64,000 nt of DNA from Deltaproteobacteria bacterium (GCA_016234935.1 JACRNL010000010.1:186001-250000), one strand, 5' to 3'; positions 36,544 through 46,420 are shown, numbered from the stretch's first letter. The notes: generated from the letters alone by a model not told the origin. A program made the numbers and translations.

Positions 36544-37580
36544 GGTTGACCTTTCATGAGGCTGTGCGCGTGGAATGCCGCTCCGAGAAGCGCGGCCTTT
36601 TCATTTTGTATTACATAGACCGGAATAGCGTCGAGCAGCTTTTTAAAACGTCCCTTTGCGCTGAAGGATTTTATGAAAATAGCCGCCGCTTCCCTGTCGG
36701 CAAAGACCTTTGGGCTAATGCCTCCGCCAAGGTATACGCCGCCGGTGGCCATTGCCTTGAGGGCGAGATTTCCCGCCTCGGCGCCGTAGACTGAGATGAA
36801 AAGCTTATAGGCCTTTACGCAGTTGCCGTCCGTGCGCCTTACGGCCTCGTCAAAGACAACCGCCGCGCCGTCCTTTTCAAGCGCGAACCTCCCGGCGAGG
36901 CGTTTTGTCTCTTTGCCGCCAGACCTTGCCCTGAAAAAACGGTAGAGTTCCTGAAGCCCCGGGCCGGAGACAATGCGCTCGCAGCTTACGTGGCCGTATT
37001 TTCGCGCGAGATAGCGGTAAAGTTCCATCTCGACGGCGGATTGCGGAGCAAAGTCCGTGTGTCCGCCTTCAGAGGCCGAGGGTATGAGCGCGGCGTTGCT
37101 CCTGAAGAGTATCGCCTCGCCAAGGCCCGTGCCCGCGGCAATGAGCGCGGCGTTCGCGGGCTTTGCCCTGCCCTTTTTGAGGACTGATATATCGTTTCCG
37201 GAAAGAAGCCTTGCGCCGCAGCCAAGGGCGACGAGATCGTTGATAATCTCAAACTTTTTTATGCCGAACCTTTTCCCAAGCGCGCGTCCGTCAACGCGCC
37301 ATGAGATATTCGTAAGACGGCCCCTGTTATTCTCAACCGGACAGGCCACGCCAATGACCGCGGAGCATATCTCCGCGGCCGCGCCTGTCTCGGCTAAAAA
37401 AGAGGCCACCACGCCGCCGATGGTCTTGAAGTCGGCGTTAACAAACCTGTTGACCTTCAATTCCCTGAGCCTGTTCCCCCCTTTTTTAAAGGGAGGCGAA
37501 GGGGGATTTATCTCGAAAAGCCCAAGATAGGTCTTTGTGCCGCCGGCGTCGCCAGCGAGTACGAGCCTGTTTTTGCTCAT
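36540..37580 (-). CDS. glk: Glucokinase (Glk family)
   Basis: This ATP-dependent glucokinase of the COG0837 type has 346 residues. Motifs: the N-terminal phosphate loop LVLAGDAGGTKTYLGLF; IGVACPVENNRGRLTNI; the active-site Asp in FEIINDLVALG; AALIAAGTGLGEA; and SEGGHTDFAPQ. Near residue 24 the segment NPPSPPFKKGG is not part of the family. It is encoded by a family W palindrome (37474-37509) inserted in frame between the first two beta strands of the ATPase fold. Its length and surrounding motifs imply the gene is intact. Confidence 0.9.
   Translation of the reverse strand: MSKNRLVLAGDAGGTKTYLGLFEINPPSPPFKKGGNRLRELKVNRFVNADFKTIGGVVASFLAETGAAAEICSAVIGVACPVENNRGRLTNISWRVDGRALGKRFGIKKFEIINDLVALGCGARLLSGNDISVLKKGRAKPANAALIAAGTGLGEAILFRSNAALIPSASEGGHTDFAPQSAVEMELYRYLARKYGHVSCERIVSGPGLQELYRFFRARSGGKETKRLAGRFALEKDGAAVVFDEAVRRTDGNCVKAYKLFISVYGAEAGNLALKAMATGGVYLGGGISPKVFADREAAAIFIKSFSAKGRFKKLLDAIPVYVIQNEKAALLGAAFHAHSLMKGQP
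37474..37509. repeat. Family W palindrome in frame inside glk
   Basis: CCCCCCTTTTTTAAAGGGAG (37476 onward) and then GCGAAGGGGGATTT. Other copies lie at 45479-45505 and 46421-46457 on both sides of panB. It encodes PPSPPFKKGG in glk. Confidence 0.7.
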
Positions 37581-37601
37581 ATCGTCATGATTTCAGTAAG
37601 G

Positions 37602-37694
37602 GATGACCCCTTCCTTTTCTCCTCCCCCTTGATGGTGGAGGGCAGGTCGATGACCACTTCCTTATCTCCTCCCCCTTGATGGGGGAGGGCAGGG
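37602..37694. repeat. Tandem direct repeat of about 47 bp
   Basis: Two units beginning GATGACC(C/A)C and containing TCTCCTCCCCCTTGATGG start at 37602 and 37649. A related start (GATGACCCCTTCCTTCTCTC) recurs at 41209, upstream of tal-pgi. Confidence 0.6.
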
Positions 37695-37709
37695 TGGGGG
37701 TGAAAGTTG

Positions 37710-37751
37710 CCCCTTGAAGGGGCTGATCCCTCTCAGGGGGCTAAGCCCCCT
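37710..37751. repeat. Family Y double palindrome
   Basis: CCCCTTGAAGGGGCTGATCC followed by CTCTCAGGGGGCTAAGCCCC. It is part of a repeat-filled gap (37581-37837) in which no gene is seen. Confidence 0.6.
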
Positions 37752-37837
37752 CACCCTACCCTCTCCCGCGAGGGGAGAGGGAAAAAAGGATTTGAAAATT
37801 ACGCAATATGGCACAGTCTAACAGGGGATGTTCGTTT

Positions 37838-38260
37838 TCACTGTCTGAATACGCCGTGACAACGTATGCAGGCGTCAAGGAGCCTGTGCGTCAATCTCCT
37901 TACGGCCTTTATATTGTCCTTTTTAGACGCCTTTATCAATTGCTCGAGCTTCTTATGAAAACTTGCGTCATACTGCTCGAAAAGTTTAATTTTCCCGCCG
38001 TTCTTCGGCAATTTTATCTCTCCCTTTTCAAGGGCCGCGTGCGTCTTTTCCTTTAAAGCGTGAAGCTCATGGAAATGGCCTTCAACGGCGGAGAGGTTGC
38101 CGAGCGCGACGTCGCCAACCAGATTTTTAAAGGCCGCGTCAAGCCGGCGCATCTCCTCCTTCAGAGGATTGTCCGCTGCCGGCGCGCTTGAGGCAAGCCC
38201 TGAAATTACGCATACGCAGACCGCTGCAATAATCTTCTTAACGGGCCTGTTGCCGTTCAT
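37838..38260 (-). CDS. Small exported cytochrome c with C-terminal haem site
   Basis: This 140-residue protein has a signal peptide (KKIIAAVCVCVISGLASSAPA) and a helical body. The single haem motif CIRCH lies at the extreme C-terminus, four residues before the stop. This layout matches the four-helix cytochrome c'/cytochrome c556 class. The start at ATG 38260 has the ribosome binding site GGGAGGCGG. No redox partner is adjacent; the large Act cytochrome operon is elsewhere in the window. The role is unknown: an electron carrier or a gas/stress sensor are both family options. Confidence 0.85.
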   Translation of the reverse strand: MNGNRPVKKIIAAVCVCVISGLASSAPAADNPLKEEMRRLDAAFKNLVGDVALGNLSAVEGHFHELHALKEKTHAALEKGEIKLPKNGGKIKLFEQYDASFHKKLEQLIKASKKDNIKAVRRLTHRLLDACIRCHGVFRQ

Positions 38261-38284
38261 TTTCCGCCTCCCTTTTTTCCTGCC

Positions 38285-38338
38285 CTCGATCATGTCCTCG
38301 AATGTATCTATCGAGGATGTTTCTATCGGGGGATCGAG
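38285..38338. repeat. Palindromic repeat (family Z-like) at the tal-pgi stop codon
   Basis: CCTCGAATGTATCTATCGAG (38296 onward) is nested inside CTCGATC/GATCGAG outer arms. It recalls CCTCGAATGTTTCTATCGGG at 51.0 kb. The fusion gene's TAG stop (38323-38325) lies within it. Confidence 0.6.
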
Positions 38339-41190
38339 TCCTTGATCAAGGCGATGACCTTTTTAAGGGTATCCTTATTCATGTCTTTAATGTTAAAGAG
38401 CGCCGTCCTTCTGCCCGTTGATTCAAGGGCGTCAATATCGCCGGCGGCCTGTGAAGCGATAAGCTCGCCGAAGCTGAAGCGGCTTTCGGGCAGCGGGATG
38501 GCGTCTTTGTTGTCATGTGTGAATATCAGGAAGACTCCGTTATCAGCGCCGCCCTTATGAAGCTGTCCGGTGGAATGCAGATATCTCGGCCCGAAGCCGA
38601 ACTGAACGGCTCTGCCGGTCAAATCCCGTATTGCCTTTTGCAGGCCGCCCAATGCCTTTCGAAGCCGCGCGTCCTGCGTCGAGCAGTACGCAAGCACGGC
38701 AAAATAATCGCCATCCCGCGGCAATGAAAAGAACTTCTTTAACGCGGCCTTCAGGGCAGGCTTTTTCCTCTCCTTCATCCGCTTGAACGCGCTCTTGCCG
38801 ATATAGAGGTCAAACCCGGCGCCTTTGAACTCTGCCCCCCCCGGCGTGCGGATCAAGCGCGCGCCTTTTTTTGTTTTTTTCTCAAGCCGCGCCCTTGCGA
38901 GCTTCTTTGCAAGCTCTACGTCCGGCTGGTTAAACGGGTTTATAGCAATGAGGCTTCCAGCCGCGGCAGTTGCAATTTCCCACCTTAAAAATTCCCCGCC
39001 AAGCTCATGGAGGTCGCTGAGATGAAACCTTATGACAGGATGTCCCGCCTTTGCAAGGGCGTCGAGTTTACGGTCTATCAATGAGTCTTCGCCGCCGATG
39101 CCGATATGCGCGAAGACCCTGTCCGCGCCGTATGAGCCCTTCAAACCGAGAGTCTCCCCGGCTACCGGCACAATCCCTCTGCCCTCCTTGCCTGTGGATT
39201 CCGCAATGAGCTGCTCAAGCCACAGGCCAAAGGCCGATAACGCATCGGGGAGTATGAACGTGAGCTTGTCCCTGCCCTCCCTGCAGAACGCCGCAAGGGC
39301 CGCGCCGAGCTTGAGGCCCGGGTTTTCGATCACAAGGACGGACGGGTTAGTCGCCGCATCCATGCGCTCCGCATGATAGAGGAGTTTTCTTATGTCGACG
39401 CCGGCGGCGGCCGCAGGCACAAGGCCGAAAAAAGAAAGGGCGGAAAAACGTCCGCCGATGTCCGGCGGGTTCAGGAAAAGCCGCATGAATCCGTACTTCC
39501 TTGAAAAGCCCTCAAGCATGGAGCCGGGGTCGGTTATGGCAACGAAGTTTTTCCCCGCGTCATCACCGGCGGTTTGCCTGAGCCTTGCGTAAAAATATTC
39601 GAACAATGAGAGCGGCTCTATGGTGGAGCCGGACTTGCTTGATACGATAAAAAGGGTCTTTGCCGGAAGGACCGCCTTCTCTACGGCCCTTATCGCGTCC
39701 GGGTCGGTGGAATCAAGGACTATGAGCCGGGGGTATCCGCCGCTCTTTCCGAATATCTCGCCGAGCATAAGGGGCGCAAGGCTTGACCCTCCCATGCCGA
39801 GGAGCACTGCAAAGTTAAAACCGCTCCTGACCTCATCGGCAAATGAGTTTATCTCGTCAATATGCGCGCTCATCATCTTCGGCAAGGCGAGCCAGCCGAG
39901 GGCGTTCTTTATCGCCGCCCGGCCGTCAGGCCCGGTTTTCCACAGGCTTGCGTCCTTCTCCCAGAGCCTCCTTGCGAAGTCCATTGCCTCAAGCCTTTTA
40001 ACTTCAGACAGGACGCGCTCCTCAAAACCTGAAATTATGTAATCCACCCTTGGCGCGCCCCTGCCTTTGGCAATCTCTTTTATCTTCGCGGCAATGCGTC
40101 CGGCAAGCAGGTCGTAAGAGTCTGCAAAGGCCTTTAGACCCTCGTCTTCGAGCCGTGAAGTGATAATGTCATAATCTATATCACAGGAGGCCAGAGCGCT
40201 TATTATCCCCTGGGCCTCATCGAGCCCCTGGGTCAGCGTGGGCGCCACCTTGCCGTGGTCATGGAAAGCGGTGATGGTCTGAAGCGGCATGGTGTTTATC
40301 GTATCCCTGCCGACAAGCCCCTCGACATACTTCACGTCGCTGTAAACCGGGCTCTTCGTGCCTGTCGAGCCCCACAGGAGCCTTTGCGGCCTCGCGCCCT
40401 TTTTGACAAGGCTTTTAAAACGCCTGTCCTCGAATATCCCGCGATATTTGACGCCCGCGCATTTGGCGTTGGCAATGGCGGCCTTCCCAATAAGGGCATT
40501 CAGGCCGGGCCTTGATTCGTTAGCCGCCGCTGTCTTTGCCTTTTCTTCGATTATCGCGTCAACGAGCGTATCCACCCGGCTTACGAAGAAGCTCGCCACG
40601 CCGAATATCCTGTCAAGGGGTTTGCCCTCTTTCGCCCGCCTTTCCAGGGCGCGCACGTATGCGTTCGCCGTCTCTTCGTACCGTTTCACCGAAAAAAGAA
40701 GCGTTACGTTTATGTTGTATCCTTCGTAGACAAGCTCCTCTATCGCCGCGACCCCCTCGGCGGTGGCAGGGACTTTCACCATGACGTTTTCCCTGCCTGC
40801 GAGCAAGTGCAGACGGCGCGCCTCTTCTATCGTCGCTCCTGCGTCGCGCGCCAGGGACGGACGGACCTCTATGGAGACGAAGCCGTCGGTGGCGCCCGAA
40901 GCCTTGTAAACCGGCAGAAGGATATCCGCGGCAAGCCTTATGTCGGCGGCGGTAAGTTCGCTGAGGATTTCATGTTCGGTGAGGCCGTTTTTAACGAGGC
41001 GGGCGATATCGCCGTCGTACTCCGTCCCTGCCGAGACGGCCTTTTCAAAGATGGTGGGGTTTGACGTAACGCCGGTCACGCCGTATTCGTCCATCATTCT
41101 CCTGAGCTCGCCGGAGGTTAGGAGCGACCTTCTGATGTTGTCAAACCAAATGCTCTGGCCGAAGTTCTTAAGTTCGATTAGCGGATTCAT
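38323..41190 (-). CDS. tal-pgi: Bifunctional transaldolase / glucose-6-phosphate isomerase fusion
   Basis: This single 955-residue polypeptide joins two sugar-phosphate enzymes. Residues 1 to about 370 are transaldolase: TSNPTIFEKAVSAG, the Schiff-base Lys in NVMVKVPATAEGV, NINVTLLFSVKRYEE and GVASFFVSRVDTLVD. From about 390 on it is glucose-6-phosphate isomerase: LLGMGGSSLAPLMLGEIFG, VSSKSGSTIEPLSL, the late Glu/His region and NPFNQPDVELAKKLA. Such fusions are known in several phyla. It links the non-oxidative pentose phosphate pathway to glycolysis, with transketolase 202 bases upstream. The stop codon comes from a repeat. Confidence 0.93.
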   Translation of the reverse strand: MNPLIELKNFGQSIWFDNIRRSLLTSGELRRMMDEYGVTGVTSNPTIFEKAVSAGTEYDGDIARLVKNGLTEHEILSELTAADIRLAADILLPVYKASGATDGFVSIEVRPSLARDAGATIEEARRLHLLAGRENVMVKVPATAEGVAAIEELVYEGYNINVTLLFSVKRYEETANAYVRALERRAKEGKPLDRIFGVASFFVSRVDTLVDAIIEEKAKTAAANESRPGLNALIGKAAIANAKCAGVKYRGIFEDRRFKSLVKKGARPQRLLWGSTGTKSPVYSDVKYVEGLVGRDTINTMPLQTITAFHDHGKVAPTLTQGLDEAQGIISALASCDIDYDIITSRLEDEGLKAFADSYDLLAGRIAAKIKEIAKGRGAPRVDYIISGFEERVLSEVKRLEAMDFARRLWEKDASLWKTGPDGRAAIKNALGWLALPKMMSAHIDEINSFADEVRSGFNFAVLLGMGGSSLAPLMLGEIFGKSGGYPRLIVLDSTDPDAIRAVEKAVLPAKTLFIVSSKSGSTIEPLSLFEYFYARLRQTAGDDAGKNFVAITDPGSMLEGFSRKYGFMRLFLNPPDIGGRFSALSFFGLVPAAAAGVDIRKLLYHAERMDAATNPSVLVIENPGLKLGAALAAFCREGRDKLTFILPDALSAFGLWLEQLIAESTGKEGRGIVPVAGETLGLKGSYGADRVFAHIGIGGEDSLIDRKLDALAKAGHPVIRFHLSDLHELGGEFLRWEIATAAAGSLIAINPFNQPDVELAKKLARARLEKKTKKGARLIRTPGGAEFKGAGFDLYIGKSAFKRMKERKKPALKAALKKFFSLPRDGDYFAVLAYCSTQDARLRKALGGLQKAIRDLTGRAVQFGFGPRYLHSTGQLHKGGADNGVFLIFTHDNKDAIPLPESRFSFGELIASQAAGDIDALESTGRRTALFNIKDMNKDTLKKVIALIKDSIPR

Positions 41191-41392
41191 TCGCAGGCTC
41201 CCTGTGAAGATGACCCCTTCCTTCTCTCCTCCGAGGGTGGGGAAATGGCGTTTGCCGTAATGTCGGCGGCCTCCACGGCTTCAAGCATAACGAGAATTGA
41301 TTTTTGATAAGTATAGCAGAGAGTCAAAGGGCAAACAAGGTTGGACGCGCGCAAACGAGAGACGCCTTAACACGTGGAAAATACTCTTTAAC

Positions 41393-43453
41393 TTAAATCC
41401 TGTCCAGGAAAAGCCCTTTTTTACGATTGATGAGCGCCATTGCCTGTTTGCAGATATTGTCCACCGTGAGGCCGAACTTCTCGTAGATTGTCTTATAGGG
41501 GGCGGAGGCGCCGAAGTGGTCTATGCCTATAACGCCGCCATCCGCGCCTGTGTAGCGGTGCCAGCCCATTGGGGAGGCGGCCTCCACGGCTAATCTAATC
41601 GTAACGTGCGGCGGCAGGACTGACGCCCTGTACGCGTCGTCCTGGGCCTCGAAAAACTCCCAGCATGGCATGCTGACTACCCTTGTCCTTATGCCGCGCC
41701 CTGCAAGCTCGCCGTGCGCGCCGAGGACGAGTTCAACCTCGGACCCTGTGGCCATGAGGATAAGCTCCGGCTCCCCTTCCTTCGTGTCGGCCAGCACATA
41801 GGCGCCGCGCCTGAGGCCTTCCGCGGACGGGTATTTTTGCCTGTCAATGGTAAGGACGTTCTGGCGCGTCAGCGCGAGGGCCACCGGGCCTGTCTCATGC
41901 GTAAGGGCGGCCTTCCACGCCTCGACTGTCTCGTTGGCGTCGGCGGGCCTTATTACGGTCATGTTCGGTATGGCGCGAAGGGCGGCAAGCTGTTCAACGG
42001 GCTGATGCGTGGGGCCGTCCTCGCCGAGGCCGATGGAATCGTGCGTAAAGACGTATATGACGCGCTGTTTCATAAGCGCCGCGAGCCTTATGGCCGGACG
42101 CATGTAATCCGAGAAAATAAGAAAGGTCCCGCCGTACGGAATTATCGCGCCGGAGAGCGCGATGCCGTTCATGATGGCGCCCATCGCGTGCTCGCGCACG
42201 CCGAAATGCAAATTACGCCCGGCCGTGCCGGGTAAAAAATCAGCAAAACCCTTCAGATGCGTGTTGTTCGAAGGCGCGAGGTCCGCCGAGCCGCCGATGA
42301 GAAAGGGCGTCCTTGACGCAATGGCGTTAAGGGTCTTCCCTGACGCGCTCCTCGTGGCCATGGGGCCGTCTTTTGCCTCGAACTTCGGCAGGTCTTTAAG
42401 CCAGAGCGCGTCGAACCTGCCCGCGAATATGCCTGTAAGCTCCTTTGCCAGATCGGGATATTCCGCCGCGTAACGCTTGAACAAGGCGTTCCATTCCTTC
42501 TCGGCGGCCTCGCCCTTTGCGAGCGCGCCCCTGTACGAGTCAAGGACTTCCGGCGGTATGTGAAAGGCCGGCTCGAGCGGCCAGCCTAATTTTGCCTTCG
42601 TGAGCCTTATCTCGTCATGGCCGAGAGGCGCGCCGTGGGCCTCGGCGGAGTCCTGTTTGCCGGGGCTTCCAAAGCCGATGTTCGTCCTTGCGATGACAAG
42701 AGACGGCCTCAGAGTCTCGGCGCGCGCGGCGCCAAGCGCCTTTGATATGCCGGAGAGGTCATTGCCGTCCGTCTTTAAAACCTGCCAGCCCAGGGCCTCG
42801 AAACGCTTGCCGACGTCTTCGGAAAAGGCGATGTCCGTCGAGCCTTCAATGGTAATCTTGTTGTCGGAATAGAGGCAGACTATGTTGCCGAGCTTTAAAT
42901 GGCCTGCCAGAGAAGCCGCCTCGTTTGACACCCCCTCCATCATGTCGCCGTCGCTGGTTATCGCGTAGATGTGATAATCGAAAAGAGAAAAGCCGGGCTT
43001 GCTATATCTGCCGGCGAGGTATTTCTGCGCCATTGCCATGCCGACGCCCGTTGCAAAACCCTGCCCCAACGGGCCGGTGGTGGTCTCGATGCCTATCTCC
43101 GGGTGGTATTCCGGATGTCCCGGCGTGAGGCTCTCCCACTGGCGGAATCTTTTAAGCTCGTCAAGCGGGAGGTTGTAGCCCGTGAGGTGCAGGAGAGAAT
43201 AAAGGAGCATGGAGCCGTGTCCGGCGGAAAGCACGAAGCGGTCGCGGCCCGGCCATTTCGGATTTTTCGGGCTGTGCCTCAAAAAGCGCGTCCACAGCAC
43301 GTGCGCCATCGGAGCGTCGCCCATGGGCATGCCGGGATGTCCGGAGTTCGCCTTTTCAACGGCGTCCACGGCAAGAAATCTTACGGTGTTTATGGAAAGT
43401 TCGTCAAGCGTTGAAAAGGCGTGCGGCGGCGCAGAATTGTCTTTTGTAGCCAT
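41393..43453 (-). CDS. tkt: Transketolase
   Basis: This thiamine-diphosphate enzyme of 686 residues transfers two-carbon units in the pentose phosphate pathway. N-terminal motif: [19 protein letters not shown]. The thiamine-binding segment is [15 protein letters not shown]. The middle Pyr domain contains [17 protein letters not shown] with the catalytic Glu, and [20 protein letters not shown]. The C-terminal domain is complete. It is adjacent to tal-pgi in the same direction, which makes a functional pathway pair. Confidence 0.95.
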   Translation of the reverse strand: MATKDNSAPPHAFSTLDELSINTVRFLAVDAVEKANSGHPGMPMGDAPMAHVLWTRFLRHSPKNPKWPGRDRFVLSAGHGSMLLYSLLHLTGYNLPLDELKRFRQWESLTPGHPEYHPEIGIETTTGPLGQGFATGVGMAMAQKYLAGRYSKPGFSLFDYHIYAITSDGDMMEGVSNEAASLAGHLKLGNIVCLYSDNKITIEGSTDIAFSEDVGKRFEALGWQVLKTDGNDLSGISKALGAARAETLRPSLVIARTNIGFGSPGKQDSAEAHGAPLGHDEIRLTKAKLGWPLEPAFHIPPEVLDSYRGALAKGEAAEKEWNALFKRYAAEYPDLAKELTGIFAGRFDALWLKDLPKFEAKDGPMATRSASGKTLNAIASRTPFLIGGSADLAPSNNTHLKGFADFLPGTAGRNLHFGVREHAMGAIMNGIALSGAIIPYGGTFLIFSDYMRPAIRLAALMKQRVIYVFTHDSIGLGEDGPTHQPVEQLAALRAIPNMTVIRPADANETVEAWKAALTHETGPVALALTRQNVLTIDRQKYPSAEGLRRGAYVLADTKEGEPELILMATGSEVELVLGAHGELAGRGIRTRVVSMPCWEFFEAQDDAYRASVLPPHVTIRLAVEAASPMGWHRYTGADGGVIGIDHFGASAPYKTIYEKFGLTVDNICKQAMALINRKKGLFLDRI

Positions 43454-43480
43454 TATCCCCTCTTGCGGGTTTTTTTAACT

Positions 43481-44119
43481 CTAAACGGCCTTTATCTTAA
43501 CGCCGTCTTTGATTGAAGCGGCTTCAGGCACGATGATCCCGCCTGTCATTATGCATTTGAAGGCGTCTTCCACGCTCATGTCAAGGTGGATAGCCTCCTT
43601 TTCCGGCACCACCATGAAAAAGCCCGACGTCGGGTTGGGCGTGGTGGGAAGAAACACGTTGATCATGCCGTCGCCGATGAGCGTCCTGAGCTCGCCGCGG
43701 GTCTTGCTGGTGATAAAGCCTATGGAATAGACCCCTTTCCTGGGGAACTCGATAAGGACGACCTTCCTGAAGCCCTGTCCGTCTTTTTCCTTGGCGAAGA
43801 AGGTCTCCATGAACTGCTTGGTGCCGTTATAGAGCATGCGCATGACCGGAATCTTGGCGACTATCTTCTCTCCGAGGGCGAGAAGCCTCTTGCCGGCGAA
43901 GTTCGACGTAAACGCGCCGACGATGAAGATGCCCGCGAGCGTAAATAAAAGCCCCACGCCCGGAATGTGCCCCAGATAGGTGTCAGGACGGAGCGCCGAG
44001 GGAAGGATGTTCACGGCGTTGTCCACGGACCGCACGATAAGCGTAACGATGTATGCCGTGATGTAGAGCGGCACAACGACGAGAAGGCCGGTTATGAAGT
44101 ATCCCTTTAACCTGTTCAT
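43481..44119 (-). CDS. DUF502-family membrane protein
   Basis: This 212-residue protein matches DUF502: two N-terminal membrane segments ([20 protein letters not shown] and [16 protein letters not shown]) around a short loop. The conserved [19 protein letters not shown] and [10 protein letters not shown] follow, then a soluble C-terminus. The function of the family is unknown. It overlaps panD by 4 bases (ATGA), so it is translated with the pantothenate gene, although no pathway link is known. Confidence 0.88.
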   Translation of the reverse strand: MNRLKGYFITGLLVVVPLYITAYIVTLIVRSVDNAVNILPSALRPDTYLGHIPGVGLLFTLAGIFIVGAFTSNFAGKRLLALGEKIVAKIPVMRMLYNGTKQFMETFFAKEKDGQGFRKVVLIEFPRKGVYSIGFITSKTRGELRTLIGDGMINVFLPTTPNPTSGFFMVVPEKEAIHLDMSVEDAFKCIMTGGIIVPEAASIKDGVKIKAV

Positions 44120-44493
44120 AGGTGGCCGGCCAGCGCTCCGCTTACATTTTTGATTGCGTTGTTTTTGTCGACGTATACCAGCGCCGGCGAGTGTCCGGCG
44201 GCTTCGGACTCGTCAACGGACAGGTAGGCCGCGATTATCACGAGGTCTCCCTTTTTGGCAAGGTGGGCCGCCGCGCCGTTTATGGAGATAACGCCGGAAC
44301 CCCTGTCGCCCTTTATAGCGTAGGTGGTCAGACGGCTACCGTTGGTGATGTTGTATATCTGCACCTGCTCAAAGGGATATATCCCAGCGGCTTCCATCAA
44401 CGCCTCGTCAATTGCCACCGACCCTTCGTAATCAACGTTCGAACAGGTCACCGTAGCCCTGTGTATCTTGCTTTTAAGCATAATGCGCTGCAT
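44116..44493 (-). CDS. panD: Aspartate 1-decarboxylase (pyruvoyl enzyme)
   Basis: The enzyme makes beta-alanine for pantothenate. Self-cleavage occurs between Gly and Ser in the motif [17 protein letters not shown] (Ser about residue 25), forming the pyruvoyl group. The 125-residue length fits when the start is taken as ATG 44493, preceded by AAGGAGG. The frame is open upstream to 44595 but the extra residues (PCPAGFKRG) come from a repeat and have no family match. It is followed by a DUF502 gene. Confidence 0.94.
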   Translation of the reverse strand: MQRIMLKSKIHRATVTCSNVDYEGSVAIDEALMEAAGIYPFEQVQIYNITNGSRLTTYAIKGDRGSGVISINGAAAHLAKKGDLVIIAAYLSVDESEAAGHSPALVYVDKNNAIKNVSGALAGHL

Positions 44494-44524
44494 CTTACGA
44501 ACGCCTCCTTGACGTGAAGCCTTT

Positions 44525-44550
44525 CCCCGCTTAAAGCCTGCGGGGCATGG
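44525..44550. repeat. Palindromic repeat (family Z) in the panD leader
   Basis: CCCCGCTTAAAGCCTGCGGG plus GCATGG is nearly identical to 18705-18730. It lies in the leader region between panC and the panD start. Confidence 0.65.
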
Positions 44551-44633
44551 TTTTTTAAATGCCTTATAAAACCGCCGATACGCCGCAAAAATCATCTTAA
44601 ATCATACATTAAATCCAACGGAAATGCCATAAA

Positions 44634-45476
44634 TTATGCGATGAGCGTATTGTCGATAAGTCTTGTCCTGCCCACGCGCGCCGCTACGGCCAGGAGCGCC
44701 TCTTTTTCTACGCGCCGGACATCCTCAAGCGTCATGGGGTCGCATATCTCCACGTATTCTATCGCTATAACGCGTTCTTTAGCTATTATCTCCCTTACCT
44801 TTTCAATTATTGCAAGGCTTTGCCTCTGGCCGCACTCTGCCGCCTGCCTTGCGGCCTGAAGGGCGCGCGGTATGGCACAGGCCGCCCGCCTTTCTTCAGG
44901 CGACAGATAGGTATTCCTCGAGCTCAAGGCAAGGCCGTCTTCCTCGCGCACGGTGTCAACGCCGACTATCTCAACCCCTGCGTTCAGATCCTCCGCAAGC
45001 CTTTTTATGATAACGAACTGCTGAAAATCTTTTTTTCCAAAGACGGCCTTGTGCGGCCTTACGATGTTGAAAAGCTTCAAAACGACCGTGGCCACCCCCT
45101 TGAAATGCCCCGGCCTCGCCCTGCCGCAAAGCCTTTCGGAAAGCCCTTCAACCGTCACGAACGTCCTTGAGCCTTGCCGGTACATCCCTGCGGCATCGGG
45201 GATAAATACCACGTCAACACCCGCTTCTTTCGCGGTCTTCAGGTCGCGTTCAATGTCCCTTGGATAGGCGTTAAAATCCTCTTTCGGCCCGAATTGCGCG
45301 GGATTTACGAATATGCTGAGGACAAGCAGCGAGCCTTGCCTTTTACCGGTTTCAATCAGCTTGACGTGGCCTGCGTGCAAAAAGCCCATCGTTGGCACGA
45401 GCACGACAGTCTCTCCCTTTGCCCGCGCCGTCTCGCCGCAGGCCGTCATTTCATCTATGTCTTTGATTATTTGCAT
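44634..45476 (-). CDS. panC: Pantothenate synthetase (pantoate-beta-alanine ligase)
   Basis: This ATP-dependent ligase of 280 residues joins pantoate and beta-alanine. The nucleotidyltransferase HxGH motif appears as VPTMGFLHAGHVKLI; further motifs are FVNPAQFGPKEDFNAYPRD, FGKKDFQQFVIIKRLAEDL and ALSSRNTYLSPEERR. It is transcribed between panB and panD on the minus strand. The 5' gap to panB contains a family W palindrome and a half-arm of the 124-bp palindrome. Confidence 0.95.
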   Translation of the reverse strand: MQIIKDIDEMTACGETARAKGETVVLVPTMGFLHAGHVKLIETGKRQGSLLVLSIFVNPAQFGPKEDFNAYPRDIERDLKTAKEAGVDVVFIPDAAGMYRQGSRTFVTVEGLSERLCGRARPGHFKGVATVVLKLFNIVRPHKAVFGKKDFQQFVIIKRLAEDLNAGVEIVGVDTVREEDGLALSSRNTYLSPEERRAACAIPRALQAARQAAECGQRQSLAIIEKVREIIAKERVIAIEYVEICDPMTLEDVRRVEKEALLAVAARVGRTRLIDNTLIA

Positions 45477-45478
45477 AT

Positions 45479-45540
45479 AATCCCCCCTCGCCCCCCTTTA
45501 AAAAAGTAGGGAACTGTACCCGGGGTTTTTCAGCAGCCTG
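45479..45540. repeat. Family W palindrome plus a half-arm of the 124-bp palindrome
   Basis: TCCCCCCTCGCCCCCCTTTA (45481 onward) is a family W unit. GGGGTTTTTCAGCAGCCTG (45522-45540) matches one arm of the 124-bp palindrome and abuts the panB stop codon. Confidence 0.65.
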
Positions 45541-46350
45541 TTAATAGGAATGTTCTTTCGTTGGGAACGTGCCGTCTTCGACGTCTTTAATATAATCCCT
45601 GACAGAGCTGGTGACAACATCGGCAAGCTGCGCGTATTTCTTGACGTATTTAGGCGGTTTGCCTTCAAACGGCGTAATGCCGAGCATGTCGTTCACCACA
45701 AGCACCTGCCCGCCGCAATGCGGCCCCGCGCCGATGCCGATGGTAGGCACATTAAGCGCGCCTGTTATCTCCTTTGCAAGCTCCATTGGAACGCCTTCTA
45801 TCACAATGGAAAATACGCCGGCGTCTTCAAGCGCCTTGGCGTCTTTTAATATCTCGCGCGCCTGGCTGCGGCCCTTTCCCTGCACGCGGTAGCCGCCCAT
45901 CCTATGGACGGACTGCGGCGTAAGCCCTATATGCCCCATCACGGGAACGTCCATGTCAATGACCGCATTTACGGCGTCAATGACCCTCCTGCCGCCTTCC
46001 ATCTTCACGGCCCCGGCGAACCCTTCCTTCACGAGCCTCGCGGCGTTCCTGCACGCGTCCGCCGGACTTGTTTGATAGCTTCCAAACGGCATGTCGCCGA
46101 CGATAAGGGCGCGCCTTGCCCCGCGCGCCACAGACCGTGTATGATAGACCATCTCGTCAAGAGTCACCGGAAGCGTGGTCTCGTGCCCGGCCTCGACCAT
46201 GCCCGCGGAATCGCCGACGATTATCATGGGTATCCCGGCGGCGTCGAGCATGGCCGCCGTCTGGAAGCCGTAGGCGGTCAGGACGGGTATCTTCCTGCCC
46301 TCCGCCTTCATCGCGGCTATGTCAAGAATGGTTATCTTCTTCATGTCCAT
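45541..46350 (-). CDS. panB: 3-methyl-2-oxobutanoate hydroxymethyltransferase
   Basis: The enzyme makes ketopantoate from alpha-ketoisovalerate and methylene-tetrahydrofolate. The 269-residue protein shows ITILDIAAMKAEGRKIPVLT, IIVGDSAGMVEAGHETTLPV, VKMEGGRRVIDAV, MGHIGLTPQSVHRMGGYRVQ and the catalytic Glu in VIEGVPMELAKEI. Start ATG 46350 (or 46344) is used; the longer open frame begins with TPPRPPLKKGG, which is repeat-encoded and not part of PanB. A TATAAT lies immediately before the start, so a very short leader is possible. Inverted family W repeats flank the gene. Confidence 0.94.
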   Translation of the reverse strand: MDMKKITILDIAAMKAEGRKIPVLTAYGFQTAAMLDAAGIPMIIVGDSAGMVEAGHETTLPVTLDEMVYHTRSVARGARRALIVGDMPFGSYQTSPADACRNAARLVKEGFAGAVKMEGGRRVIDAVNAVIDMDVPVMGHIGLTPQSVHRMGGYRVQGKGRSQAREILKDAKALEDAGVFSIVIEGVPMELAKEITGALNVPTIGIGAGPHCGGQVLVVNDMLGITPFEGKPPKYVKKYAQLADVVTSSVRDYIKDVEDGTFPTKEHSY

Positions 46351-46383
46351 TTTATTATAGCCCAACAATACGGCCCTGACCAC

Positions 46384-46411
46384 AAAAAAACCCTCCGAAT
46401 ACTCCGGAAGG
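46384..46411 (-). terminator. Intrinsic terminator of the deoxynucleoside kinase gene
   Basis: On the minus strand CCTTCCG and CGGAGGG pair (one G-T wobble) around GAGTATT and are followed by seven T residues. It separates the kinase gene from panB. Confidence 0.7.
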
Positions 46412-46420
46412 CCGCTATAA

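Noticed and set aside
44494-44595. N-terminal extension of panD
   Set aside because: The extra codons come from a family Z repeat and upstream DNA; ATG 44493 has the ribosome binding site and gives the normal length.
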